A stretch of 34,265 nt of DNA from JALJPB01 sp963933115 (GCA_963933115.1 CAWVSL010000031.1:1-34265); one strand, 5' to 3'. Shown: positions 1 to 7,259, counted from the stretch's first letter. Notes: a model not told the origin generated them from the letters alone. A program made the numbers and translations.

Positions 1-367
1 GGTGTGGCTGTTTGGGTTGCCACCACTCTATTTTAAATCAATGACTTACACCTTTTTGCTACATGAAGTGCTACATGATTGCGACTAAAACTCCTTAAAT
101 TCATTAGTCTAGCAAAGCGTTATCACTACTCAATATAATCCAACTTGCCTGATTAGCTGTAATAGTTAATTTCTATGTGCCCAAGTAATCTTAAACCACG
201 TGTGTAGCCAACACATGTAGATGCCTTATTTGAAATATCCAACTACTACACAAACACCACTATTATAAGTTATTTATCTTAATTTCAGCTTTATAACAAA
301 CGAATTAATAACGTGAACAAGTATGACTTATAAACATTATTAACTGTTGTATCTTTATCTATAATTT
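1..367. other. Non-coding left edge, no gene recognised
   Basis: AT-rich stretch downstream of the minus-strand esterase-like gene. Short open frames run in from the window edge (one on the plus strand stays open for about 90 bases) but are too short to identify, so the end of a gene lying outside the window is possible. An 8-base direct repeat CTACATGA occurs twice around positions 59-89. No hairpin terminator with a T-run was found for the flanking minus-strand gene. Confidence 0.4.
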
Positions 368-1261
368 TCATTTTGTACCATATAGAACGGCAAGTGTTTT
401 ACTTAAGCTTGTTGGTAATGTTGACGCATGAGTTTCCTTGTCAAATATTTGAGATTCAAAGTCTATATTTTTATATGTTCTGTTTTTAAGGTGTGAAGAA
501 AATTTTAACATTGCAGGAATCATAGATAATTCATCTAATGTTCCAACAGACATAAATACTTTGGTTGGTGGTATGTCCCAAGTTTTATTATTTGAGAATC
601 TTAGAATGGCTTGATTTAATATTTCGTTGTTATTCCACCAAAGAGTCGAGGTGTTAATACCAAATCGAGTAAAATAGCCATCAGAATTTATAAAAGAATA
701 GGCGGTAAATAATCCGCCAAATGCCCATCCAGTGATTCCTCTGTCGTTATTGGTTTTATAATTTTTCTCTATAAAGGGTACGATTTCTGTCTTAATCGAC
801 TCCAGAAATTCCGCTGCACCACCGGTCGTTAACGAACCCTTTGGGAGATTATATCTTTTTTCTCTATCTCTTTCCCAAACAGTGTCCTTTGAGGGCGTGA
901 AGTCATAGGCTCTGTTAATGAACCACGAATTGAAATCATGCCCTTCACGAATACCTACTATGATTACTTCTTCAATGGCTTTATCAGTAGTCAGAAGGTT
1001 TTGTACCCCTTTAAATAAATGGTAAGAAAAGTGTCCATCTAGAACATACAATACCGGATATGAATTGGCATCCTTGGTACTGTAGCTTTTTGGGAACGAA
1101 ATATATAATTGATAGTCTTTATCCATTATTTTTGACGTTATAGTATGGTCAGGTTCTATTACTCTTTCTTTAGGAGCTAATTTTTGACCTAATGCGAAAG
1201 TACTAAAAAGAAGGAATAGAATGGAAGTTAATATAAGTTTTATTCGTTTTGAGGTGTTCAT
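368..1261 (-). CDS. Secreted alpha/beta-hydrolase (esterase D / IroE-like family), probable nucleophile loss
   Basis: This 297-residue protein has an N-terminal signal peptide (Lys/Arg-rich start, hydrophobic residues 8-24, likely cleavage near Ala23-Gln26), so it should act in the periplasm or outside the cell. The rest resembles the putative-esterase family (PF00756, COG2819; relatives include IroE and Fes, which cleave esters): YPVLYVLDG at 68-76, the elbow region at 178-184 and a late His (ETHAS, His278) where the catalytic His belongs. Asp243 or Glu244 could be the acid. The elbow, normally G-x-S-x-G-G, reads G-W-A-F-G-G, so the nucleophile Ser is Ala180 (codon GCA, plus-strand 722-724). 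The gene is otherwise intact, which fits a pseudo-enzyme or binding protein, or recent inactivation. It stands alone, with no neighbouring siderophore genes. The family call is fairly sure; the substrate is unknown. Confidence 0.75.
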   Translation of the reverse strand: MNTSKRIKLILTSILFLLFSTFALGQKLAPKERVIEPDHTITSKIMDKDYQLYISFPKSYSTKDANSYPVLYVLDGHFSYHLFKGVQNLLTTDKAIEEVIIVGIREGHDFNSWFINRAYDFTPSKDTVWERDREKRYNLPKGSLTTGGAAEFLESIKTEIVPFIEKNYKTNNDRGITGWAFGGLFTAYSFINSDGYFTRFGINTSTLWWNNNEILNQAILRFSNNKTWDIPPTKVFMSVGTLDELSMIPAMLKFSSHLKNRTYKNIDFESQIFDKETHASTLPTSLSKTLAVLYGTK

Positions 1262-1313
1262 TCAGGGCTATTTCCTTAATTATCTTTTAAGTGAATAATT
1301 GAATGTATTTGAT

Positions 1314-1341
1314 TGGTTGCAGTTAGTCAATATTGCAACCA
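1314..1341. repeat. 8-bp inverted repeat upstream of the esterase-like gene
   Basis: TGGTTGCA (1314-1321) and TGCAACCA (1334-1341) form a perfect 8-bp inverted repeat separated by 12 bases. It lies about 55-80 bases upstream of the minus-strand esterase start, so it could be an operator or part of a 5' leader. No T-run follows it on either strand, so it is not a clear terminator. Confidence 0.3.
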
Positions 1342-1495
1342 GACTGATTTTTTAATGAGTAATAACATCAATGATTTATCTGCATAACAGTAGTTATACC
1401 TGTCAGATATTACTTAATATTAGTATTTATTATTATTAATAAAACATCTTAATTTAAGCCCTATATTTGACGTTAGCTTTAGGTATGGCTATCTC

Positions 1496-2854
1496 TCATG
1501 TTTTTGTTTTAGCGGGGACAATTTCTAGCACTTTAGTTTTGAGTGTTGGCACGTCTATTACTTTAGGTTGAGGAGCATTTGCTACTTTTTTAATTTTTTC
1601 AATTGCTTGTAGTTCATTGTTTAATTGTAATATCTTATTTTGGGCAACACTCAGTTTTTTATTAGCATTTAGTAGTTTTCTCTCACTATCCAATAATGTT
1701 TTTTTATGCTCAAGTTCCAACAATGATTGTGCATTTTGTTCTTTTAGGTTTTCTGCATGACTTGTCAATTTACGGGTAACTATCTGTTGCTCCAGTTCAT
1801 TAGCGTTAACCAACTTTTGTTCAAGCTCTTTGATCATTTGTTCTTTTTGTATTAATGTTTTTGATAAATCAGCTAGTTCAATTAATTTTTGACTATATTT
1901 TTTTTGTACATCGCTTACTTGTCGTTGAGTTGAATCGACTTGCTCTGTGATAGGCTTATTACGTTGATCTACCATATCTAAGGCACTATAAACTTTAGCC
2001 AACATATTTTCATTCTCTAAAATATAACGCTCATATTGCTTGTTATTTAATGAAGAAAGCTTTTTTATCTCCAAAATAATATGCTCTACATGCGCTATTT
2101 CAAAAGCAGCTTTCGAAACTGCATCTTTAATTGCTAGAACAGCTCTAGGGTTTGAATTTATTGTCCCTTCGGCAGCTTCTTTGGTAGCGATGGCTTTTTG
2201 TAGGCTAATTGGCGCTAAACGTTCAGCTCGTGATTTTTTGAAAGCAGTAATGCTGTTTATTAAACTTGCTAATTCAATCTTTTTAACCACTTTAACTTCT
2301 AACGCATAAAGTTCTAGTAATAATTCAGCTTGATCATTTTGGGCATCTTCTAAATCGCCATCAGCAATGTCATCAACCATATTATCTATTTTTTTTGTTA
2401 TTTGTTTATAACTGCGAGGATAATGATTTTTTATGCTTAGTTTATTTAAGCGTTTCATTTGAGTATTAGTTTCTACAAGTACTTTTTCACTCGTCGCTTT
2501 AACTAGATACGCTTGATTTAACAAGTTATTAGTTTTTAAAATGTAAGTTTGAATTTTATTGCTTTTACCTTGGTCTATATCTTGAGGAGAAAAACGAATA
2601 CCATCAAACTCACTGTTGACGTCCTTCATTTCATCTAAAACGTCTTTATAGAGATCGTTGGCAAAATATATTAAATTATCTTTTTCTGCTCTTTTTAGCC
2701 GTTCAGTCAATTTTTTCACAGCATTTTGTGCCGCATTAAATAAATCATTTCGTTGAGTCGCAACTTTTTGTTCTTCAACAATATTTGATGTACTTGAACA
2801 ACCCGATAGTAAAAATGCAATAGCAACACCAATAATAACTATACTTTTATTCAT
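1496..2854 (-). CDS. Coiled-coil outer-membrane-type lipoprotein, unknown function
   Basis: A 452-residue protein that starts with a lipoprotein signal (residues 1-18 hydrophobic, lipobox L-S-G-C with Cys19, then Ser-Ser-Thr). Position +2 is Ser, not Asp, which by the usual rule favours transport to the outer membrane. The mature chain is almost wholly helical and rich in Lys, Glu, Gln and Asn. Long heptad-like stretches occur around 30-70 and especially 300-425 (many Leu/Ile with Lys/Glu/Gln), so a periplasmic coiled coil is expected. I see no enzymatic motif and no C-terminal OmpA-like peptidoglycan-binding domain. The C terminus (from about 425) is Pro/Lys/Val rich and may be disordered. 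It is monocistronic: both flanks have long gaps. A role in envelope spacing or scaffolding is only a guess. Confidence 0.75.
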   Translation of the reverse strand: MNKSIVIIGVAIAFLLSGCSSTSNIVEEQKVATQRNDLFNAAQNAVKKLTERLKRAEKDNLIYFANDLYKDVLDEMKDVNSEFDGIRFSPQDIDQGKSNKIQTYILKTNNLLNQAYLVKATSEKVLVETNTQMKRLNKLSIKNHYPRSYKQITKKIDNMVDDIADGDLEDAQNDQAELLLELYALEVKVVKKIELASLINSITAFKKSRAERLAPISLQKAIATKEAAEGTINSNPRAVLAIKDAVSKAAFEIAHVEHIILEIKKLSSLNNKQYERYILENENMLAKVYSALDMVDQRNKPITEQVDSTQRQVSDVQKKYSQKLIELADLSKTLIQKEQMIKELEQKLVNANELEQQIVTRKLTSHAENLKEQNAQSLLELEHKKTLLDSERKLLNANKKLSVAQNKILQLNNELQAIEKIKKVANAPQPKVIDVPTLKTKVLEIVPAKTKT

Positions 2855-3440
2855 CTTTAGCTCTCTATATTTCTTGTTTTTTTAAAAATTATAAAGGAAA
2901 TAACCGTTATAAGCATTTTTATTTAAGATTATGTATACAATAGTATTTATATTGAGTAGTCAAAGCATGATTTGTATCTGCTTATTTATTATTAAATCAT
3001 CTAGGTGATACATATTATTGAGACTGGGCATATTCAAATTAAATATCCCAATTTGGTCTGACTGTTTATTTAACAAGTATTATGGGGGCCATTACCACTA
3101 TGTTTTTATTGATTTGCGTATCAATTGATTAAAGATAAAGTAGTGTGGCCTGATTTTATAGGTTCTAACTGGCTCTACTATCGATGAAATTCTTTAGCCG
3201 GCGTTGGGCTGCGAGATATTTGATTAGCAAGATCTCACCGCGGTAATCATATCAGTTGATACGTTTAATATATTGCTTTATTTATAGGTTGAATCGGTTA
3301 CTATTGAAGCAATTAAAGCCAGATAACAAGAAATTAAACAAAGACCAGGAGCCCTTAGCTTTTGCTCATTGGTCACTAGTTTTAGTCAATAATTATCAGC
3401 CCCACAACAGGCCGTTACGCCTATAGGCAAAATTTATATT
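2855..3440. other. Intergenic region with long-range inverted repeat; probable cassette remnant
   Basis: No gene is visible in these 586 bases. The right end carries a half attC-like site (listed separately). CGTATCAATTGAT (3117-3129) and ATCAGTTGATACG (3251-3263) are inverted copies with one mismatch, 121 bases apart. Inside them a shorter GAGAT/ATCTC stem sits near 3211-3237. The GC-richer patch around 3198-3243 differs from the AT-rich surroundings. The region may be a decayed cassette or mobile-element remnant; nothing coding supports that. Confidence 0.35.
3392..3417 (+). other. attC-like half site (3' arm)
   Basis: ATTATCAGCCCC (3392-3403), ten bases, then GTT (3414-3416). The identical 12-mer with the same ten-base spacing to GTT recurs at 5418-5442. 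The pattern AGCC-N12-GTT also matches the 3' end of Vibrio-type attC repeats as I remember them (CAGCCCCTTAGGCGGGCGTT). It ends 24 bases before the start of the 2H-phosphoesterase-like gene, as expected of a cassette boundary. A convincing 5' arm was not found upstream (TAAC at 3324-3327 is the only candidate), so the site may be degenerate. Confidence 0.45.
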
Positions 3441-4139
3441 ATGTCTGATCTTAAAAATTTATACTCTCAAATGTGGATAGATTCTATTGATAAATTTAAG
3501 AATAATGATTGTGAAATAGACTCGCTAATTAACGATCCAACAGACATGAGACGAGGAATTACCGTTTTATCTTATTTTGAAGATTCAGTTGGTAGTAAAA
3601 TTAATAACTTCTTAAAGGAATTAAAAGTTATTGAACCAGAGCAATATTACTATCCAAAAAATGAGTTACATTTGACTATTCTATCAATAATTAGCTGCAC
3701 AACGGGTTTTAAACTAGCTAACATTGATGTAGAGGCTTATTCCCATGTTTTTAAAGAAACAATTAAACACATTGATGGTTTTAAGATCCACTATAAGGGA
3801 ATTACAGTGTCCCCCTCTTGTATTTTAATCCAAGGTTTTCCTGATACTAAGCAGTTAAATCACTTGAGAGATGCCTTGCGAGTAAATTTTAAAAAAGCAA
3901 AACTTGAATCAACTATTGATTCGAGATATAGAATATCAACAGCGCATACAACAGCGGTAAGATGTCTTACCGCTTTTAAAAATAGCGATGAACTTATGAA
4001 AGTATTATTTCAATATAAGAATTATGACTTCGGTACACTAGAAGTAAACTCGTTGGAGCTTGTGTTTAATAATTGGTATCAAAATTCATCTATAACAAAT
4101 AGCTTATCTCACTTTAAACTTAAACCGGGTGAAACATAA
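3441..4139 (+). CDS. 2H phosphoesterase superfamily protein (2'-5' RNA ligase-like)
   Basis: A 232-residue soluble protein with the two short histidine signatures of the 2H phosphoesterase superfamily: H77-L-T79 within ELHLTIL (residues 76-81) and H169-T-T171 within STAHTTAVR (166-174). They are about 90 residues apart, as in LigT/CPDase-type folds. Members hydrolyse or ligate 2',3'-cyclic or 2',5'-linked nucleotides; the substrate here cannot be read from sequence. The first 35 residues are a helical extension. It starts 24 bases after an attC-like half site and is followed by a long non-coding stretch, consistent with a cassette-borne gene. The ribosome-binding site is weak (AGGC about 14 bases upstream of ATG), as is common for cassette genes. 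The fold assignment is good, the function open. Confidence 0.7.
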   Translation: MSDLKNLYSQMWIDSIDKFKNNDCEIDSLINDPTDMRRGITVLSYFEDSVGSKINNFLKELKVIEPEQYYYPKNELHLTILSIISCTTGFKLANIDVEAYSHVFKETIKHIDGFKIHYKGITVSPSCILIQGFPDTKQLNHLRDALRVNFKKAKLESTIDSRYRISTAHTTAVRCLTAFKNSDELMKVLFQYKNYDFGTLEVNSLELVFNNWYQNSSITNSLSHFKLKPGET

Positions 4140-4626
4140 GTCGAACAAATAACAATAGACAGAAATTTTATTCACTTCGCTCAAGGATTCTAGTGAGCTA
4201 AACGTTATATATCACAGCGTATTAAGTGGGCCTATCACAATTAATAGCAATGCGCAGATTCAGAAAAGGTTAGGGTTTGTTGTTTGATGATTCATGCTTT
4301 ATCAATTTGTTAGTATTCTGTGAGACTCTCAAGCAATCATTACATATAACGGTGTATTAACGAACGATTATTCAATCAAAATTAACGTAGCTATACTAGT
4401 TGGTTATTTTGTCTTAATGAGTTTTGTTGCTGCCTTTGTACCTAAAAAGTTATTAACTAAGTTATTTATTCTAAATAGTGACATTTAAATCTAGTATTGG
4501 TTATAGAAAGTGATATAACAATATAATAAACAAGGATAAAAATAGTTTACTGTTTTTGTTCACCCATTTTTTAACTAACTATTATTTACCTCTTAGTGAG
4601 GTTTTATAAGGTCTGAGGAATTTTAG
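4140..4626 (+). other. Intergenic region in the cassette cluster, possible decayed ORF
   Basis: No complete gene is visible. A plus-strand frame ending with the TAA at about 4485-4487 encodes a hydrophobic helix followed by Lys-rich residues (from ATG at 4417: MSFVAAFVPKK...), but it lacks a ribosome-binding site and a plausible full-length start. It could be the 3' end of a decayed membrane-protein gene. The first 80 bases contain TCACTTCGCTCAAGG and GAGCTAAACGTTAT, loosely like an attC, without convincing paired arms. Confidence 0.3.
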
Positions 4627-4890
4627 ATGCCTACAAATAAAAACAAACGAAAAGCTTCATCACATTCTAAACCTAATGTAGTAAAAAGTAGGCAACAATC
4701 GGGACTGATAACGTCACATCCCAAAGCTTTTGTTTTAGTTGGTTGGTTATTCGTTGTCTTAGGTATATATCTTTTGACTTTTGAATCGCAAGATAATGCA
4801 ATGTTTGGTCTTGCTATGATCTTTGTTATTACTGGTGTGGTGACAACAATTTATGCAAATATTGCTATACCTAAAAAAAATAAAGATTAG
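4627..4890 (+). CDS. Small two-helix membrane protein with basic N-terminal tail, unknown
   Basis: An 87-residue protein. Residues 1-33 are hydrophilic and strongly basic (many Lys/Arg/Ser/Asn). Two hydrophobic helices follow (about 35-52 and 58-79) with a short acidic loop between (ESQDN), and the end is Lys-rich (KKNKD). By the positive-inside rule both ends face the cytoplasm. A good ribosome-binding site (TGAGGA, about seven bases before ATG) supports the start. I recognise no family. It lies in the run of small plus-strand genes punctuated by attC-like repeats, so a cassette origin is plausible. The basic tail might contact nucleic acid or phospholipid; that is speculation. Confidence 0.65.
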   Translation: MPTNKNKRKASSHSKPNVVKSRQQSGLITSHPKAFVLVGWLFVVLGIYLLTFESQDNAMFGLAMIFVITGVVTTIYANIAIPKKNKD

Positions 4891-5007
4891 GGCTATGTTT
4901 TTCGAGCACAGAACAAGTAGATTAATAAGACTAAAACAGCCGTCTATTTATTTCGCTAAATTATAGTCTACTATTTTTAAACCGTTACTTTGGTGTAAGT
5001 TAAAGTT

Positions 5008-5361
5008 ATGCGTATATGGAAAATATATTTACTGTTTAGCGTACTTAGCTTAATAGTAAATTTAGTCTCAGGGTACTTATCAGATGTTTCAGTTTTAGAT
5101 ATTATTAATTGGGGTGCTTTAGTTTTAGCTCTCATTGGATTGCGAGGTTACATATATAAAGTTAACTACTTTTCTAAACAGTTTTGGAAATTATTTTTCC
5201 CAGCATTTCTTATCTGGTCAATAGTCTATTTAGTTTTGCTGTGGTTAGGAATTCCAGCCGAAGATCAAAACCTAACAGTCGCTTCAATTTATGGCGTAAT
5301 ATTTATCTTGTCTATTCCGCAAATGATAGCGTTGTATAGCTACGGTGTTAAAAATACCTAA
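5008..5361 (+). CDS. Small four-helix membrane protein, cassette-borne, unknown
   Basis: A 117-residue very hydrophobic protein with about four predicted transmembrane helices (roughly 5-24, 29-48, 61-81 and 90-112) and short loops; there is no signal peptidase site and no recognised catalytic motif. Its stop codon TAA (5359-5361) is embedded in the first arm of an attC-like inverted repeat (5357-5444), the arrangement typical of integron gene cassettes, where the recombination site abuts or overlaps the end of the reading frame. The ribosome-binding site is weak (GTAAGTTAAAGTT before ATG). I can name no family. Confidence 0.65.
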   Translation: MRIWKIYLLFSVLSLIVNLVSGYLSDVSVLDIINWGALVLALIGLRGYIYKVNYFSKQFWKLFFPAFLIWSIVYLVLLWLGIPAEDQNLTVASIYGVIFILSIPQMIALYSYGVKNT

Positions 5362-5444
5362 CAAAAATTTAAAGCTAAACTTATAAAAGTTGGCTCGGTT
5401 TCATATGTTAGTAAACGATTATCAGCCCCTTAAATGGCTGTTGG
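5357..5444 (+). other. attC-like recombination site
   Basis: An imperfect 88-base inverted repeat immediately after the four-helix membrane-protein gene. The outer box AACA (5360-5363) pairs with TGTT (5439-5442), flanked by CC/GG with a bulged T. A three-base unpaired spacer on each side separates it from the inner box ATTTAA (5367-5372), which pairs with TTAAAT (5430-5435). The 3' arm contains ATTATCAGCCCC then ten bases then GTT, identical in layout to 3392-3416. Two short paired boxes separated by an unpaired spacer match the R/L box design of attC sites recognised by integron integrases. Confidence 0.6.
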
Positions 5445-5619
5445 TTTATAATTGAACATCACTCATCATCTATGCCTGTTGTATCCAAATAAGTGTTACA
5501 TTAATCAAAAACATAGTTAACTTTTTTTAATCGTCGCTTAACCTGTATTTAATGTATTTTGTATTCACGGTATTAATCTTAATTATTTAGTTTTATAACT
5601 ATTACAAAAGGAAATCATT

Positions 5620-5703
5620 ATCAGTAGTTCGGCAGTTGGTGGTGTAGTAGTCGTGATTATTATTGTAATAATTGCCATAGCAGCTTCAAAACGTAAAAAG
5701 TAG
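5620..5703 (+). CDS. Tiny single-helix membrane peptide with a non-AUG start (about 27 residues)
   Basis: A strong ribosome-binding site (AAAAGGAAA, 5606-5614) precedes a frame that reads Ser-Ser-Ser-Ala-Val-Gly-Gly, then about 17 Val/Ile/Ala residues and a basic end (SKRKK), stopping at TAG 5701-5703. This is a textbook one-helix membrane peptide. The frame has no ATG, GTG or TTG at the expected distance: ATC (5620) lies seven bases after AGGA and ATT (5617) four bases after. Either a rare start codon is used or an original ATG mutated to ATC. The frame is closed upstream by TAA at 5596. The ORF is the only content between two attC-like sites (5357-5444 and 5733-5833), so it appears to be the cargo of one cassette. 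Small basic-tailed helices of this kind include type I toxins and regulatory membrane peptides; the function here is unknown. Confidence 0.45.
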   Translation: MSSSAVGGVVVVIIIVIIAIAASKRKK

Positions 5704-5732
5704 TAAACCTATGAATGATGTTGGATATAAAA

Positions 5733-5833
5733 CAGCTAATAAGGGCTTTAAAGACCTAAATATAGTTGACTGTTTACTATTCTATTGAAGATTATAGCTA
5801 ATTATATTTAGCCTGTTAAAGGGACGTTAGCTG
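5733..5833 (+). other. attC-like recombination site, well paired
   Basis: The best attC-like site. The outer box CAGCTAA (5733-5739) pairs perfectly with TTAGCTG (5827-5833). An unpaired spacer of seven and six bases follows. The inner box TTTAA (5747-5751) pairs with TTAAA (5816-5820). After a four-by-four mismatch, CTAAAT (5756-5761) pairs with ATTTAG (5806-5811). The central 44 bases are poorly paired. The 3' arm keeps AGCC-N12-GTT seen in the other two sites. The acetyltransferase frame starts 16 bases after the site, as expected for the next cassette. Confidence 0.65.
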
Positions 5834-5848
5834 AACAAGGAAATATCA

Positions 5849-6312
5849 GTGCTTATCATTAGAAAATTTAAAAAGGGCGATGAAGTAGATTTGAGAAAGA
5901 TTTTCTTCAATACAATCCGAAAAGTTAACATTAAAGACTATTCTGAACATCAAGTTAAAGCGTGGGCGCCAGGTGATTATGATCAATTAGCATGGTATAA
6001 CCGTATGAGCGCTATAAATCCTTTTGTTGCTATTTTAGATAATAAAATTGTAGGTTTGCCGATATTCAAGATGATGGCTATATTGACCATTTTTTTTGCC
6101 ATTGGAATCATCAAGGTAAAGGTATTGGTAAAGCTTTAATGAAAGCGCTAATGCTCGCAGGAGAAAAAAAAGGTAATGCGCGTTTTTATTTACATGCAAG
6201 CATTACTGCAAAACCATTTTTTGAACATTGTGGCTTTCAAATACTAAAATCTCAGCAAGTGAATATACGTGATCAAGTGCTTACTAATTATCTCATGGAA
6301 AAGTGTATCTGA
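5849..6312 (+). pseudogene. GNAT-family N-acetyltransferase, single-base frameshift
   Basis: The first part (GTG start, ribosome-binding site AAGGA seven bases upstream) encodes an ordinary GNAT N-terminus of about 69 residues ending ...NKIVG (codons 6041-6055). The continuation lies in another frame from GCC 6058 to TGA 6310-6312: ADIQDDGYIDHFF, then the acetyl-CoA loop HQGKGIGKALM (the Q/R-x-x-G-x-G/A motif A) and a C-terminal FYLHAS...FFEHCGF motif B. Restoring one T in the run at 6055-6057 (GGT TTT GCC) joins the two into about 154 residues, a normal GNAT length. This is a one-base deletion in a homopolymer, so sequencing error and true decay are both possible. The substrate is unknown. 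It follows directly after an attC-like site, consistent with cassette origin. Confidence 0.8.
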
Positions 6313-6533
6313 ATCGAGCTAACAGGCTCATTAATGAATATAAATACTAGTTGGTTACTTTCTTTTTCTTTCCTTAATATTTAAATCCTAATTATTGCCA
6401 GCGAAATGGGGATTATTGATACTCTCTCTGAACGATGAGACTTTAAAGCTTTACGAATTAATTTCTTCAACGTGGCTTTAATGATAATAGCTTTTGTTAC
6501 TTTGACTTGGTAAATATTAAAGGCAATAAAAAA

Positions 6534-6552
6534 GGATCTAATGAATAGATCC
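6534..6552 (-). terminator. Rho-independent terminator for the small secreted protein gene
   Basis: GGATCTA (6534-6540) and TAGATCC (6546-6552) form a 7-bp stem with a five-base loop. Read on the minus strand, the stem is followed by TTTTTTATT, a good U-tract. It lies about 110 bases downstream of the minus-strand gene ending at 6661. Confidence 0.65.
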
Positions 6553-6600
6553 CAAGTAGTGTATTACGCCATGCAAAAAGCAGGATTTTCTATTAACTTA

Positions 6601-6625
6601 AGATGATAAGTGTGGCTTATCATCT
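6601..6625. repeat. Perfect 10-bp hairpin in a 3' untranslated region
   Basis: AGATGATAAG (6601-6610) and CTTATCATCT (6616-6625) pair perfectly around the loop TGTGG. On the plus strand it is followed by ATTTTAT, on the minus strand by TTAAGTTAA, so termination is weak in both directions. It lies between the minus-strand gene end at 6661 and that gene's better terminator at 6534-6552; it may be an mRNA 3' stability element. Confidence 0.5.
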
Positions 6626-6660
6626 ATTTTATAAATAAGCAGCGAGCATTTTTATAAATT

Positions 6661-6960
6661 TTATTCAGCTATCAGCACTATATTCGCTAATATTACATCT
6701 TGATTAAAAGTTCTTACCTGTGTTGCTAATTGCGTTGATGCACTTTTGTTAGCAGAAACAGTTTTTAAAGGCATATTTTTTAGTGAATTTTTTAATTCAA
6801 CTTTAGCCAAATTCATAATCACATTATGATTGATTTTTTCAATTTCAGTGACTTCAATATAATCTAACGAAGTTGCCGAAACGCTAGTAGCAAACATGCC
6901 AGCAAGCATAATACAGAGTCGGGTGTTAAATTTTTTGTTAATCTCGTTTGTATTTTTCAT
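6661..6960 (-). CDS. Small secreted protein, unknown
   Basis: A 99-residue protein with a signal peptide: basic start (KNTNEINKKFNTR), hydrophobic LCIMLAGMFATSV and a probable cleavage after Ala29 (S-V-S-A). The mature part of about 70 residues is polar, without cysteines, and alternates acidic and basic residues; no domain is recognised. The start ATG is preceded by AGGT about 13 bases away, which is weak. The gene stands alone, divergent from gcvA across a 299-base gap that also holds GcvA-like boxes, and has its own terminator at 6534-6552, supporting a real transcript. Periplasmic or extracellular location is predicted. Confidence 0.55.
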   Translation of the reverse strand: MKNTNEINKKFNTRLCIMLAGMFATSVSATSLDYIEVTEIEKINHNVIMNLAKVELKNSLKNMPLKTVSANKSASTQLATQVRTFNQDVILANIVLIAE

Positions 6961-7153
6961 AATAAAAGTACCTATAGTAAAATGTTATATCCGTATAGAC
7001 TTTTTAGGACCTTGTCTCGCATGTATTGAAGTGGGTTGGGAGTCACTTGCAATATTAAAACCCGCATATAAATCGAGAGTTGAGATGAAGTCCTTCATCT
7101 ACGAAAGGAATAATACGCAATAACTGGTAATTTTAAAACTGACAATTTATAAT

Positions 7154-7175
7154 CTAATCCATTAGAAAAACTAAT
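7154..7175. promoter_or_regulatory. Putative GcvA operator (CTAAT boxes) upstream of gcvA
   Basis: Three copies of the pentamer recognised by E. coli GcvA occur within 22 bases: CTAAT (7154-7158), its inverse ATTAG (7161-7165) and CTAAT (7171-7175). They are 85-106 bases upstream of the gcvA start. E. coli GcvA is known to bind 5'-CTAAT-3' sites and to repress its own gene, so autoregulation is the natural reading. A TATAAT-like hexamer (7148-7153) abuts the first box. The pentamers are AT-rich and could cluster by chance. Confidence 0.45.
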
Positions 7176-7259
7176 GTCATGTTATTATGCTGCTTTAATG
7201 AATTTTTATACATAATACAAACCTGTTTTATTTAATTTTTATTGTGAGGAATAGATTTT

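Larger units (their letters stand above)
6313..6660. other. Gene-free stretch with two hairpins
   Basis: No reading frame of interest. It contains the minus-strand terminator at 6534-6552 and the 10-bp perfect hairpin at 6601-6625 (both listed). If the acetyltransferase sits in a cassette, a closing attC should begin here; GAGCTAAC near 6316-6323 is a candidate 5' arm, but no matching 3' arm was found. Confidence 0.4.

Noticed and set aside
4417..4487. Short hydrophobic frame with Lys-rich end in 4140-4626
   Set aside because: No ribosome-binding site and no complete start; at best the tail of a decayed gene, so only mentioned under the intergenic entry.
6896..7123. 75-codon plus-strand frame overlapping the start of the small secreted-protein gene
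   Set aside because: Antisense to a gene with signal peptide and terminator; no ribosome-binding site.
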